A stretch of 64,000 nt of DNA, taken from assembly GCF_036541425.1 (NCBI RefSeq), contig NZ_JAZHFT010000007.1:62001-126000 (forward strand), given 5' to 3'. This stretch comes from Consotaella aegiceratis. Its GTDB lineage: Bacteria; Pseudomonadota; Alphaproteobacteria; Rhizobiales; Rhizobiaceae. Under the pieces are notes generated by a model. It was not told the DNA's origin, did not search any database, and saw only the letters and a list, made by a program, of their open reading frames with translations. Positions 26,964 to 36,342 of this stretch are shown here, in pieces. The position numbers and the translations under genes were made by a program. Within the stretch, counting starts at the first letter, position 1. Every line of letters starts with the position of its first letter.

Positions 26964-28025
26964 ATGCGCGCACTTCAACTGACCGGGACGCGCGAATTGC
27001 GGGTCAAGGACATTGCCGACCCGGCGTTGCCGGGACCGGGGCAGGCGACTGTCGCCATCCGCGCGGTCGCGTTGAACCATATCGATGTCTGGGGCTGGCG
27101 CGGCATGGCCTTCGCCAAGCGCACCCTGCCGCTGACCGTGGGCGCGGAAGCGTCCGGCGTGGTCGAAGCGATCGGGCCGGGCGTCGGCAATGTGGTGCCT
27201 GGCCAGATCGTCTCGCTTTATGGCGCGCACACATGCGGTCTGTGCAAGCCCTGCCGCGAGGGACGGGACAATCTCTGCGAGGCGGTGTCTGGCGTGCACG
27301 GCTTCCATCTCGACGGCTTCGCGCGGGAAAAGATCAACATGCCGGCGCGCCTGCTGGTGCCTGCGCCGCCGGAGTGCGATTCGGTCGCTGCCGCATTGGC
27401 GCCGGTGACCTTCGGCACCGTCGAGCACATGCTCTTCGACAACGCCGGCCTGCAGCCGGGCGAAACGATCCTGGTGCATGCCGGCGGCTCCGGCATCGGT
27501 TCGGCCGCCATCCAGCTCGCCAAGCGCCATGGGGCCACCGTGATCACCACGGTGGGCTCCGACGAAAAGGCGCAGAAGGCGAGGGAACTCGGCGCCGACC
27601 ATGTCATCAACTATCGCGAGGACCGATTCGAAGGCGTGGTGCGCAAGATCACTCGCAAGCGTGGCGTGGATGTCGTCTTCGAGCATGTCGGCGCCGATAC
27701 CTGGGCTGGCTCGATGTTCTCGCTCAAGCGCGGCGGCCGGCTGGTCACCTGCGGTTCGACCACCGGCGTAAGCTCCGAGCTCAACCTGATGATGTTGTTC
27801 CAACAACAGCTTCGGTTGATCGGCTCCTTCGGGTGTCGGATGGAGAATATGCGCAACGCCATGGACAAGATGGCGCGCGGCCTCGTGCAGCCGGTCATCG
27901 ACACCGTCGTCGGCTTTGACGACATCGAACTGGCGCTGGATCGGATGGAAAGCCGGAAGGTGTTCGGGAAGATCATCCTGGACGTCGGTCTCCCGCAAGG
28001 CGAAGTGCCCGTCCCATCGCGATGA
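26964..28025 (+). CDS. adh2XL: Zinc-type medium-chain dehydrogenase of the VLCFA cluster
   Basis: The 353-residue MDR-superfamily protein has an N-terminal GroES-like fold, the structural-zinc loop CGLCKPCREGRDNLC (four Cys) and the Rossmann motif HAGGSGIGSAAIQLAK. The usual catalytic-zinc GHE segment reads GAEASGVV, so the catalytic metal ligand set is altered, as in quinone-reductase and enoyl-reductase-like members. In Rhizobium the orthologous position holds an alcohol dehydrogenase-like gene whose exact step (possibly enoyl reduction) is not settled. GGAAC precedes the ATG. Its end overlaps lpxXL by ATGA. Confidence 0.88.
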   Translation: MRALQLTGTRELRVKDIADPALPGPGQATVAIRAVALNHIDVWGWRGMAFAKRTLPLTVGAEASGVVEAIGPGVGNVVPGQIVSLYGAHTCGLCKPCREGRDNLCEAVSGVHGFHLDGFAREKINMPARLLVPAPPECDSVAAALAPVTFGTVEHMLFDNAGLQPGETILVHAGGSGIGSAAIQLAKRHGATVITTVGSDEKAQKARELGADHVINYREDRFEGVVRKITRKRGVDVVFEHVGADTWAGSMFSLKRGGRLVTCGSTTGVSSELNLMMLFQQQLRLIGSFGCRMENMRNAMDKMARGLVQPVIDTVVGFDDIELALDRMESRKVFGKIILDVGLPQGEVPVPSR

Positions 28026-28939
28026 ATCCCCGGTTCGCAAGGCTGTTCAAGCGTGCCCGCAAGGCGCAGGACTGGCTCGTCGCGCAGATCACCTTCGCAG
28101 CGTTGGCCGTGCTGCGGCTGGTCCCGCCGCGCGTCGGTCTTTCCATCGTCGATCGCCTGGCGCGGCTGCTCGGACCGCTGACGCCGCGCCATCGCGTGGC
28201 AAAGACCAATCTGCGGCTGGCGTTCCCGGACAAGGACGAGGCGTGGATCGACGGGATCGTGCGCGCCAATTGGGGCCAGATGGGCCGGCTGGCCGCAGAA
28301 TACATCTTTCTGGACGAGCTCTTCGATTTCGACCCGACCAGCGCCGAGCCTGGCGTGGTCGAGGTCGATGGTGTCGATCGCTTTGTCGAGCTGCGCGACC
28401 GACAAGGCCCGATCGTCTTCTTCACCGGACATCTGGGCAGCTTCGAGCTGTTGCCCATCTGCGCGGCGACGTTCGGGCTGAAGGTCACGGCGCTCTTCAG
28501 GCCGCCCAACAACCGCTTTATCGCGCGGCGTGTGCTGGCGACCCGCAAGACGCGCTCCGGCAAGCTGGTGCCGTCCAAGGCCGGCGCGGCATGGGCTCTG
28601 GCCTCGACGCTGGAAAACCACGGCGCGGTCGGCATGCTCGTCGACCAGAAGTTTCGCAAGGGCGTCCCGACGCAGTTCTTCGGCCGTTCCTGCCGCACCA
28701 ATCCATTGTTGCCCAAGCTCGTGCGGCAGTTCGGCTGCGAGGTCTATCCGGCACGCTCCATCCGCCTGCCGAACGGACGCTACAGGCTGGAGCTCCAGCC
28801 GCGCCTGGACCTGCCGCGCGACGGCGATGGCGCCATCGATATCGCGGCGAGCTGTCAGCTCCTCAACGACGTCGTCGAGGGATGGGTGCGGGAACATCCG
28901 GAACAGTGGATGTGGTTTCACCGGCGCTGGGACCGTTGA
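28022..28939 (+). CDS. lpxXL: Lipid A VLCFA acyltransferase LpxXL
   Basis: The 305-residue HtrB/LpxL-family protein has an N-terminal membrane anchor (about residues 20-40). The catalytic motif is HLGSFELLP (HxxxxE form). PPNNRFIARRVLATR and ENHGAVGMLVDQKFRKGV are shared with late acyltransferases. In Rhizobium LpxXL moves the 27-hydroxyoctacosanoate from AcpXL to lipid A at the inner membrane. Placement as the last gene of the acpXL cluster, with a 4-nt overlap, distinguishes it from the generic LpxL. Confidence 0.93.
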   Translation: MNPRFARLFKRARKAQDWLVAQITFAALAVLRLVPPRVGLSIVDRLARLLGPLTPRHRVAKTNLRLAFPDKDEAWIDGIVRANWGQMGRLAAEYIFLDELFDFDPTSAEPGVVEVDGVDRFVELRDRQGPIVFFTGHLGSFELLPICAATFGLKVTALFRPPNNRFIARRVLATRKTRSGKLVPSKAGAAWALASTLENHGAVGMLVDQKFRKGVPTQFFGRSCRTNPLLPKLVRQFGCEVYPARSIRLPNGRYRLELQPRLDLPRDGDGAIDIAASCQLLNDVVEGWVREHPEQWMWFHRRWDR

Positions 28940-29124
28940 TCGCCGGCTTGCAGTCTCGCAGAGCCTTGCAGCCCAGCTTGCGCAAGACATTTCCGGACTT
29001 GTCGTGCGTCAAATATGTAGACGGGTGACAAAAGGCGCGGCGGGTCTCGCGAGTTGCCGCTGTTTGCCTGACGAATTCTTTACCTTCGCTGGTTAACGTG
29101 CCGCCATAACAAGCGAAAAGGCCC

Positions 29125-31125
29125 ATGGCGATCAGCAAACTCCGGCGGTATGGATCTCCCGTTGCGGTAGGAGCGGCCGTCACAGCCTTCGTCGTCATTT
29201 CGACGCTGATGCTGGGGACCAACACCGTCGGGCATCTCATCGATTCCGCCATGCGGGAAAAGGGCGCGGCGTTTGCCGAGCTCCTCATCTCCGAGGAGGG
29301 CAATGTCGACGCATTCCTGACCGGGATCGCCCGCAAGGCCGATGCCGAGGCGACGGTTCGCGACGTCGCGGCTTTGTCCGATATCGGCAGCTTCGTGATC
29401 TTCGATCGATACGGCAAGGAGGTCTTCCGGTCTCGATCCGACCGCTATGCCTGGCTGCTCCGTGACCGGCCGGGTGGCGTGAGCACGGGTGACCGGCTGT
29501 CAGATACCGTCCTCGCTCGTAAGGGGTCTTGGCAGGTCGTCTACGACGATGGCCGCAGCAACCCGTCGGTGCTGATGCCGCTGATCCGAAACGGCCAGAC
29601 CATCGGCTATGTCTCGGTCGATGCGAATATGAACGACGATCGCCAGACCTATGGAAGCACGCTGATGGGAAGCTCGTTGACGCTTCTGTGCATCGTGCTC
29701 TTGGCAACCGGGCTTCCGATGCTTCTCTACGTCCGTCGCCGCCGCAAGATGCAGGAGGCGGATGACCGGATCTACTTCCTGGCCAATCACGATCCACTGA
29801 CGCATCTCCTGAACCGCACCCGGATGCAGGAAGAGACGGATCGTGTGCTCGGCACGGCGCGGGCGACGCGCGAACGCATGGCGTACTACTTCATCGACAT
29901 CGACGGCCTGGCGGACATCAACGACAGTCTCGGCCAGGCCAGCGGCGACCAGCTCCTGCGCATCGTCGCCAGCCGGCTGTCCTCGATCGTCGAAAGCTCC
30001 GACCTTTTGGCGCGCGTGGGGCCGGACGATTTTGCGCTTCTGCATCGCCGCATCAGCGATTCGGGCGAACTCGACAGGCTGTCGAGCCGTATCGTCGACG
30101 CCGTGGGCGAGCCCGTCGAACTGATGGGGCAGGTGATCCGGCCGCGAATTTCGATCGGCGTTGCCCAGGCCCCGCTCGACGGCAAGACCCATGACGAGCT
30201 GTTCAAATACTCGCATCTGGCGCTCGCCTATCACAAGGCCGAACGCAACGGCGATTTCGCCCTGTTCGAGTCCTTCATGGACGAGGAGACGCACAAGCGG
30301 CGCGAGATCGAAGCCATGGTGCGCAACGCCGTGGAGACCGACGGCTTCTGCCTGTTCTACCAGCCGATCGTCAGCAGCGACGGCTCGCGCCTGCTCGGCT
30401 TCGAGGCGTTGGTCAGGATGCCGGATGGCAACGGCGGCTACGTTCCGCCATCCGAGTTCGTTCCGGTGGCCGAGGCGCGCGGTTATATCAAGGCGATCGG
30501 AACCTGGGTTCTTCGGGAAGCGACGCGCCAGATCGCGCAATGGCCGGACGACCTTTTCGTGTCGGTGAATCTCTCCGCCGTGCAGTTCCGCGACGGCGAT
30601 CTGCTCGACATTGTCAGGCAGGCTCTCGCGGAAGCCGGAATTTCCGGCCGCCGGCTCGAGATCGAGGTGGTGGAATCCCTGCTGTTGCAGCGCTCGGACG
30701 ACATCCTCGCGCAATTGAACGATTTGAAGGCGCTGGGCGTGTCCATCGACATGGACGATTTCGGCACCGGCTATTCCTCGCTCGGTTATCTCTGGCGCTT
30801 CCCCTTCGACAAGCTGAAGATCGACCAATCGTTCATGTTCGCCTATGAGCACGGTGAACCGAACGTCTCCGAAATCATTGCAACGATCGTAGCGCTGGCA
30901 CACCAGATGCGCATGAAGGTGACGGCCGAGGGCGTCGAGACGCAGGCCCAGGTCGATCTGCTGCATTCCTTCGGCTGCGATCAGCTGCAGGGCTATTTCT
31001 TTGCCAAGCCGGCGCCGCCGGATCGCATCGCAGCAGAAGTCTTGACGCGCTTCAAGCAAAGAATGGGCTATGGGCCGGCCGACGGCCGCGACGATTCCCA
31101 GCCGCGCCGGCAAAGCGTCGGCTAA
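29125..31125 (+). CDS. Membrane GGDEF(degenerate)-EAL protein, predicted phosphodiesterase
   Basis: The 666-residue protein has TM1 (about residues 12-32), a periplasmic region of about 145 residues and TM2 (180-203). The GGDEF domain (210-380) has the signature changed to GPDDF (299-303), and the inhibitory RxxD position reads ESSD. Diguanylate cyclase activity should therefore be lost. The EAL domain (about 395-640) keeps EALVRM, VNLSAVQ, EVVES, MDDFGTGYSSL, KIDQSF and AEGVET, the full catalytic set for cyclic-di-GMP hydrolysis. The remaining GGDEF may bind GTP as a regulator (known for similar proteins). It begins 185 nt after lpxXL. Confidence 0.9.
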   Translation: MAISKLRRYGSPVAVGAAVTAFVVISTLMLGTNTVGHLIDSAMREKGAAFAELLISEEGNVDAFLTGIARKADAEATVRDVAALSDIGSFVIFDRYGKEVFRSRSDRYAWLLRDRPGGVSTGDRLSDTVLARKGSWQVVYDDGRSNPSVLMPLIRNGQTIGYVSVDANMNDDRQTYGSTLMGSSLTLLCIVLLATGLPMLLYVRRRRKMQEADDRIYFLANHDPLTHLLNRTRMQEETDRVLGTARATRERMAYYFIDIDGLADINDSLGQASGDQLLRIVASRLSSIVESSDLLARVGPDDFALLHRRISDSGELDRLSSRIVDAVGEPVELMGQVIRPRISIGVAQAPLDGKTHDELFKYSHLALAYHKAERNGDFALFESFMDEETHKRREIEAMVRNAVETDGFCLFYQPIVSSDGSRLLGFEALVRMPDGNGGYVPPSEFVPVAEARGYIKAIGTWVLREATRQIAQWPDDLFVSVNLSAVQFRDGDLLDIVRQALAEAGISGRRLEIEVVESLLLQRSDDILAQLNDLKALGVSIDMDDFGTGYSSLGYLWRFPFDKLKIDQSFMFAYEHGEPNVSEIIATIVALAHQMRMKVTAEGVETQAQVDLLHSFGCDQLQGYFFAKPAPPDRIAAEVLTRFKQRMGYGPADGRDDSQPRRQSVG

Positions 31126-31304
31126 AAGAAGCCAAAGCTTGCAATAGCATGATCAATGGACGGCCGCGTCGCCGCCGTTCCGATCGTCAAGATATGCTTA
31201 ATAACAATTGCGACACATATCGCTTAAAAGTTACAGCGTTATCGTAGCTTGTCCGCAACTCTTTCGTCGACCACGCATTTAGCGGAAAATTGAAGGGACG
31301 AAAG

Positions 31305-31643
31305 ATGCGAGTTCTCATTCTGGAAGACGAGCCGATCCTCGCCATGGATCTGGAAGATATCGTCGAAAGTCGAAGCGGCGCGGAATGCGTCGTCGCCGAC
31401 AGCGTCGAAGCCGGCCTGATGGGCATCGAGCGTGGCGTCGATTTCGCCATGCTGGATATCCATCTGGGCGGCGACGGTGAAACGTCGTTGCCCGTGGCCC
31501 AGGAACTGCTGCGGCGGCGCATCCCGTTCTGCTTCATATCGAGCCGGCTGGACGACCTTCCGTCGTCGTTTCACCGCGTGCCGAAGGTCGGCAAGCCGTT
31601 TCAGGCAAGGGATATCGCCGGCGTTCTGCCCGCGCTTGCTTGA
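31305..31643 (+). CDS. Stand-alone response regulator receiver domain
   Basis: AAGGGA at 31293-31298 supports the ATG at 31305; the product has 112 residues. The receiver pattern is visible: EDEP acidic pocket (residues 7-10), phospho-acceptor Asp in FAMLDIHLGG (about residue 51), Ser in FISSRL and the conserved Lys in KPF near the end. There is no output domain. It could be a phosphate sink or act by protein contact. It follows the EAL gene by 179 nt and may or may not share its transcript. Confidence 0.85.
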   Translation: MRVLILEDEPILAMDLEDIVESRSGAECVVADSVEAGLMGIERGVDFAMLDIHLGGDGETSLPVAQELLRRRIPFCFISSRLDDLPSSFHRVPKVGKPFQARDIAGVLPALA

Positions 31644-31655
31644 ATTACCATTGTA

Positions 31656-31686
31656 CGCCTGCCAGCGGTTTTCGAACCGGCGGGCG
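31656..31686. terminator. Hairpin between convergent genes
   Basis: CGCCTGCC (31656-31663) pairs with GGCGGGCG (31679-31686) with one G-T wobble. Inside, GGTT and AACC close a TTCG loop, with AGC left as a bulge. It sits between the receiver gene and the convergent dehydrogenase. Confidence 0.5.
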
Positions 31687-31736
31687 TCAGTCGCACGATA
31701 GAAGTCGTCAGGGCTTCAACAGGCCGCTTCACCCCT

Positions 31737-32606
31737 TCAGCGTTCGAGGCGCGCCAAAAGCGACGAGGTATCCCAACGGGTGCCGCCCATCGCCTCGACC
31801 TCGGCATAGAACTGATCGACCAGCGCCGTCACCGGAAGGCTCGATCCGTTTCGCCGAGCCTCGGCGAGGCAGATCGATAGATCCTTGCGCATCCATTCGA
31901 CGGCAAAGCCGTGGTCGTATTCGGCGGCCGCCATGGTCCGGTGCCGATTCTCCATCTGCCATGATCCCGCGGCTCCCTTGGAGATGACATCGACCACTTT
32001 GGTGATGTCGAGACCGGACCTCTTGCCGAAATGGATCGCTTCCGACAGGCCTTGGACGAGGCCGGCGATGCAGATCTGGTTCATCATCTTGGTGAGTTGG
32101 CCGGAGCCGGCCGGCCCCATCAGCCCGACCATCTTGGCATAGCATTCGATGACCGGCTTGGCCGCTGCGAAGTCGTCGTCCTCGCCGCCGACCATTACGG
32201 TCAGCGCGCCGTTCTCGGCGCCTGCCTGGCCGCCGGAGACCGGCGCATCGAGAAACTTGAGGCCGGCGTCACGGGCGGCCGCGTCGAGCTCGCGCGCGAG
32301 CTCCGCCGATGCCGTGGTGTTGTCGATCAGGATCGCACCGGGCTTCATGCCGGCGAAGGCACCGGTTTCGCCCAGGATGACGGAGCGCACGTCATCGTCG
32401 TTGCCGACGCAGCAGAACACGAAGTCGGCGCCGTCGGCCGTTTCCTTAGGGGTGGCGGCATGGTTGCCGCCGAACTCCGAGGCCCATTTCTCCGCCTTGG
32501 CGCCGGTGCGGTTGTAGACGGTGACGTCGTGCCCGCCCTTGGTCTTCAAGTGGCCCGCCATGGGGTAGCCCATGACGCCGAGACCGATGAAGGCGACTTT
32601 GGCCAT
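31737..32606 (-). CDS. NAD(P)-dependent beta-hydroxyacid dehydrogenase (3-hydroxyisobutyrate dehydrogenase family)
   Basis: The 289-residue protein begins MAKVAFIGLGVMGYPMAGHL, the Rossmann GxGxxG of the family. It then has DAPVSGGQAGAENGALTVMV (substrate loop) and the catalytic-Lys motif GSGQLTKMMNQ. GGAG at 32617-32620 (minus sense) supports the ATG at 32606. Substrates include 3-hydroxyisobutyrate, tartronate semialdehyde and glyoxylate/succinic semialdehyde. It follows the two amino-acid permease genes on the same strand with 62 nt between, so it may act on the imported compound (inference). Confidence 0.88.
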   Translation of the reverse strand: MAKVAFIGLGVMGYPMAGHLKTKGGHDVTVYNRTGAKAEKWASEFGGNHAATPKETADGADFVFCCVGNDDDVRSVILGETGAFAGMKPGAILIDNTTASAELARELDAAARDAGLKFLDAPVSGGQAGAENGALTVMVGGEDDDFAAAKPVIECYAKMVGLMGPAGSGQLTKMMNQICIAGLVQGLSEAIHFGKRSGLDITKVVDVISKGAAGSWQMENRHRTMAAAEYDHGFAVEWMRKDLSICLAEARRNGSSLPVTALVDQFYAEVEAMGGTRWDTSSLLARLER

Positions 32607-32668
32607 GATTGCATTGCTCCTGGTCTGAGTGGTCGGCTTGCCAGCCCACTGCCGGCCCGGCCGTTGCT

Positions 32669-33466
32669 CTAGCGTTTCTGATGCCGCGTCAGGCGACGCT
32701 CCGCCAGATTCGTGAGGTTGCGTAGCACCTCGACGATCATGAAATAGAGCAGGGCGGCCCAGAGGTAGGTCTGAAAGTCGAATGTGCGCGCATAGGCGCG
32801 CCGCGTTTCGCCGAGCAGGTCGAAGACCGTGATGATGGCGACGATGGCGGACGCCTTCACCATCAGGATGATCTCGTTGGTGTAGGGGCGCAGCGCGACC
32901 ATCAACGCCTGCGGCAGGATCACCTTCCAGAAGATGACGACCGGCCGCAGCCCGAGCGCGCGTGCGCCTTCCCACTGGCCGCGCGGTACGCTCTCGATGG
33001 CGCCGCGCAGGATCTCGGCCTGATAGGCCGCCGTGTTCAGCGACAGCGAGAAGATGGCGCAATACCACGCCTCGCGGAAGAACCACCACAGTCCGACGGC
33101 TTCGAACCCGTGGCGGAACTGCCCGAATCCGTAATAGATCAGGAAGATCTGCGCGAGCAGCGGCGTGCCGCGGAAGAAATAGACGAAGGCAAAGGACGCG
33201 CCGCGCGCGATCGGATTCGTCGACATCCGGCCGAAGGCGACGGGGATCGAAACGATGGCGCCGGCGACGATGGAGATCACGACCAGCGAGACCGTCACCC
33301 TCAGGCCGTCCAGATAGGTCGGCCCGTAGCGGGCGATGAGCTCCGGATTCCAGGCGTTGAAGAGGTAGGTGACAAGTCCGGCACCCGCGGCAACCCAGGC
33401 GCTCAGGGCCAGAACGCCGCCAATGCCGACGCGGTCGGCTGTGGTGGAAGAAGGAGGCGCGCTCAT
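32669..33466 (-). CDS. Polar amino-acid ABC permease (HisM type)
   Basis: The 265-residue protein has about six membrane helices. The EAA-loop region reads GAIESVPRGQWEGARALGL, and FFRGTPLLAQIFLIYYG is the typical motif of His/Glu/Gln/Arg/octopine permeases. The ATG overlaps the stop of the partner permease by 4 nt, so the two are translationally coupled and probably form the channel as a heterodimer. No ATPase gene follows, which is unusual for this layout. Confidence 0.93.
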   Translation of the reverse strand: MSAPPSSTTADRVGIGGVLALSAWVAAGAGLVTYLFNAWNPELIARYGPTYLDGLRVTVSLVVISIVAGAIVSIPVAFGRMSTNPIARGASFAFVYFFRGTPLLAQIFLIYYGFGQFRHGFEAVGLWWFFREAWYCAIFSLSLNTAAYQAEILRGAIESVPRGQWEGARALGLRPVVIFWKVILPQALMVALRPYTNEIILMVKASAIVAIITVFDLLGETRRAYARTFDFQTYLWAALLYFMIVEVLRNLTNLAERRLTRHQKR

Positions 33467-34179
33467 TTCGCCACCCCGCCGCGCTTCGTCCAGCGATCGA
33501 TGCCGTTGATCCCGATCGAGGAGATCATCGTCAGGGCGAGATAGAGAACGCAGGCAAGGCCGAAGAACAGGAATGGCTCGCGCGTCACCCGAGCGGCGAT
33601 CTGCGTCTGGCGGAGGATGTCGGTCAGTCCGATGACAGAAACCAGCGCGGTGTCCTTGAGCAGGTTCTGCCAAAGGTTCGCGAGGCCGGGCAGGGCGATG
33701 CGGATCAGTTGCGGCAGGATGACCAGCAGCATGATGCGCGACCGCGACAGACCGAGCGCCATGCCGCCTTCCCACTGGCCGTGGGGGATCGCCCGAAACG
33801 CCGAGAGAAACACCTCGCTGGCGAAGGCGGAAAACACGAGGCCGAGCGTTATGACGCCGGCCTGGAAACTCGATACGGTGATCGCCGGAAGATCCGCCAG
33901 TCCGGTGACGGCGTTGATCAGCCGCTGCGCGCCGAAATAGACCAGAAACAGCGTCAGCAGCTCCGGCAGGCCGCGAAAGATCGTGGTGTAGATATTGGCC
34001 GCCAGCCGCAACGCCTGGTCGTTCGACCGCTTGCCCAAGGCCATCAGCAGCCCGACGACCAGTCCCCCCGGCAGGGTGGCCAGCGCCAATGAAATCGTGA
34101 GGAGGACCCCCCACAAAATGTCGTCGCCCCAACCATACTCACCGAAGCCGATGAGTTGCCAATAGGTGGGGTCGTTCAT
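33463..34179 (-). CDS. Polar amino-acid ABC permease (HisQ type)
   Basis: The 238-residue permease has about five helices. IFRGLPELLTLFLVYFG and SAFRAIPHGQWEGGMALGL (EAA loop) are the HisQ-type hallmarks. It is the second gene after the binding protein, separated from it by 67 nt that hold a strong hairpin. It would load polar or basic amino acids delivered by the binding protein at 34247. Confidence 0.93.
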   Translation of the reverse strand: MNDPTYWQLIGFGEYGWGDDILWGVLLTISLALATLPGGLVVGLLMALGKRSNDQALRLAANIYTTIFRGLPELLTLFLVYFGAQRLINAVTGLADLPAITVSSFQAGVITLGLVFSAFASEVFLSAFRAIPHGQWEGGMALGLSRSRIMLLVILPQLIRIALPGLANLWQNLLKDTALVSVIGLTDILRQTQIAARVTREPFLFFGLACVLYLALTMISSIGINGIDRWTKRGGVAK

Positions 34180-34198
34180 GATCGCTCGACAACAAAAG

Positions 34199-34221
34199 CC
34201 GGCCGCCGCTCGGGCGGCCGG
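34199..34221 (-). other. Attenuator-type hairpin after the amino-acid binding protein gene
   Basis: CCGGCCGCC (34199-34207) and GGCGGCCGG (34213-34221) form a perfect 9-bp stem with loop GCTCG. It lies between the binding-protein stop and the first permease, where such hairpins keep the upstream mRNA stable and lower expression of the permeases. Confidence 0.65.
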
Positions 34222-34246
34222 ACATTATTGGAAACCAGGATTCTGA

Positions 34247-35032
34247 TCACTCGCCGTACACGTCGAAGTCGAAGTACTTGTCCTGGATCTCCTTGTAGGT
34301 CCCGTTCTCGCGGATCGCGACGATCGCGTCGTTGAACATGTCCTTGAGCTTTTCGTCGCCCTTGCGCAGGCCGATGCCGATGCCCTTGCCATAGATCTCC
34401 GGATCGGCCGGCAGCGTGCCGAGCAGCTTGCAGCAGCTGCCTTCGTCCGTCTTCAGCCATTCGTCCAGCACGACCACGTCGTCGACTACGCCATCGAGGC
34501 GGCCGCTGGCGACGTCGAGCTTGTATTCCTCGGCGGTCGGATAGCCGCGGACGTCAGCGTCCGGGAAATAGGACTCGGCGGCCTGGAAATGGGTGGTCGC
34601 GGCCTGCGCACCGATGACCTTGCCATCGAGCGCCTCGGCCGTGGCCTCGGCGATGTCGCTGTCCTTGGGCACCGCGATCGCCGGCGGCGTCTGGTAGTAT
34701 TTGTTGGTGAAGTCGATCTGTTCCTCGCGTTCCGGGGTGATCGACATCGAGGCGATGATCGCGTCGAACTTGCCGTTCTGCAGGGCAGGAATGATGCCGT
34801 CCCAATCCTGGGTGACGAACTCGCACTCGACCTTCATCTCGTCGCAGAGCGCCTTGGCGATGTCGATGTCGAAGCCGGCGAGTTCGCCGCTGGCCGTCAG
34901 GTAGTTGAACGGAGGATAGGCGCCTTCGGTGCCGATCTTGACCGTGGACCAATCCTTGTCCTGGGCGAAGCCTGCCGCCGTGGACAGGGCGAGGGCCGCC
35001 ACGGCGAGGGTCAGAGACTTGATGGGACGCAT
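34247..35032 (-). CDS. Amino-acid ABC transporter substrate-binding protein
   Basis: The ATG at 35032 has GAGG just upstream and begins a Sec signal peptide (residues 1-24, ending GFAQ); the product has 261 residues. Mature motifs: KIGTEGAYPPFNYL, GFDIDIAKALC, DWDGIIPALQNGKFDAIIASM and SMSITPEREEQIDFT, all typical of the His/Arg/Orn/Lys/octopine-binding family. Two Cys near CDEMKVEC and a CC pair later are less usual. It is periplasmic. It heads an operon with two permeases and a dehydrogenase. Confidence 0.93.
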   Translation of the reverse strand: MRPIKSLTLAVAALALSTAAGFAQDKDWSTVKIGTEGAYPPFNYLTASGELAGFDIDIAKALCDEMKVECEFVTQDWDGIIPALQNGKFDAIIASMSITPEREEQIDFTNKYYQTPPAIAVPKDSDIAEATAEALDGKVIGAQAATTHFQAAESYFPDADVRGYPTAEEYKLDVASGRLDGVVDDVVVLDEWLKTDEGSCCKLLGTLPADPEIYGKGIGIGLRKGDEKLKDMFNDAIVAIRENGTYKEIQDKYFDFDVYGE

Positions 35033-35224
35033 GGAAACCTCACTGTGCATGGTTTGCGAATTGTCTTGGACGAGATCGCTTGTTGTTTGAGCACGTCTAT
35101 TGAGGCGGCGATCATTCCATTGAAGGCGCTCCGAATGCAACAACCACATGGCGACTCCGATGTTGAAAAACGACGCGGCAACCGGGGAGGAAGTCCATTT
35201 GGCACCTTCGGAACAACAGCCGCA

Positions 35225-36178
35225 TTACGGACCGGCCGTGACCAGCCACAAGACGGCGCTGATCGTGAAAAACGAGGCGCCCGTCATCAGCAGCATGGCA
35301 AGCGCCGCGCTGTTCTGCTGGCCGTAGCGCTGCGCCAGGATCGGATAGATCGTCATTGACGGGGAGGCGGCGAGCAGGACCGCGGCGTGGGACAGGGTGG
35401 CGTCGGCGACGCGCAGCCCTAGAATGCCCAGTCCGACGAAGGCGAGCCAGACGGCCAGGGGATGGAGGGCGAGCTTGCCGAGAACCACGACGAAGACCCT
35501 GCCGTCGAGACCGTTCAAGGACAGGCCGGCGAGCGTTCCGCCGATGACGATCAGCGACACCGCCACGCTGGAGGCCGCCACCAGGCTGAACGGCCGCATC
35601 ACGACCTCGGGCAGTTCCACTCCGCTCAGCGCGATCGCCAACGCGACGATCAGCGCAAGCACCATGGGGTTGCGCAGGACGCGGCCAGCGATCGTCAGGC
35701 CCAGGCTCCGGCCCTCCTCCACCCCATTGGCCGTCTTTTCCGCGAGCGCCAGGACGAGCGGGATCATCAGGACGTTTTCGACCACGACGTTCAGCGCAAA
35801 GGCCGTTGCCGCGATCGATGGCATGGCGATCAGCAGAATGGGATAGCCGATGAAGCCGCTGTTCGCGCAGGAGGTGCCCATGCCCTGGAAGGTGCAGGCG
35901 AGCGGGTCGAGACCGAGCACGCGGCGGCTGACGAGATAACCGGCGGCGAAGGCGGCAACCGAGCCGAGGCCGTAGGCGCCGAGATAGGCGAGATCGACGA
36001 TTTCGCCGAATTCCCGGGTCGACACCGACTGGATGATCAGCGCAGGCAGGGCGAAGCTGATCACGTATTTCCCGAGCGTCGCCAGTTCGGCGCTGGAGAA
36101 GACCGACCGTTTGACGGCGACGAAGCCCGCCGCGATGAGCAGGAAGACGACGCTCGTGGTGGAGATCACGTCAAGCAT
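35225..36178 (-). CDS. AEC-family transporter
   Basis: The 317-residue protein has about ten helices in two halves. Typical AEC (auxin efflux carrier/malonate transporter) features include FALPALIIQSVS and the broken-helix region SCANSGFIGYPILLIAM. Bacterial members export or import malate, malonate or related anions; the substrate here is unknown. It precedes the amino-acid binding protein gene by 192 nt on the same strand but probably has its own transcript. Confidence 0.85.
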   Translation of the reverse strand: MLDVISTTSVVFLLIAAGFVAVKRSVFSSAELATLGKYVISFALPALIIQSVSTREFGEIVDLAYLGAYGLGSVAAFAAGYLVSRRVLGLDPLACTFQGMGTSCANSGFIGYPILLIAMPSIAATAFALNVVVENVLMIPLVLALAEKTANGVEEGRSLGLTIAGRVLRNPMVLALIVALAIALSGVELPEVVMRPFSLVAASSVAVSLIVIGGTLAGLSLNGLDGRVFVVVLGKLALHPLAVWLAFVGLGILGLRVADATLSHAAVLLAASPSMTIYPILAQRYGQQNSAALAMLLMTGASFFTISAVLWLVTAGP

Positions 36179-36342
36179 GGAAACTCAGCGGCGGGACGCG
36201 ATACGGGCACGAGAGACCGGGCGATCGATGGACAGGCGCGACGGCTTCGCCAAGGCCGCCCGTCAGCGGGGCCGAGGCGATGCGTCGGAGGATGGACGCC
36301 GCTTCATGCCCCGCTATGCCTGGGCAGACAAGAGAAAAGCGA

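Noticed and set aside
24459..28040. Very long open frame (1193 codons) on the minus strand opposite the VLCFA operon
   Set aside because: It is His/Arg/Gln-rich with no domain, and the opposite strand carries five well-recognised genes. Long antisense frames are expected at this GC content.
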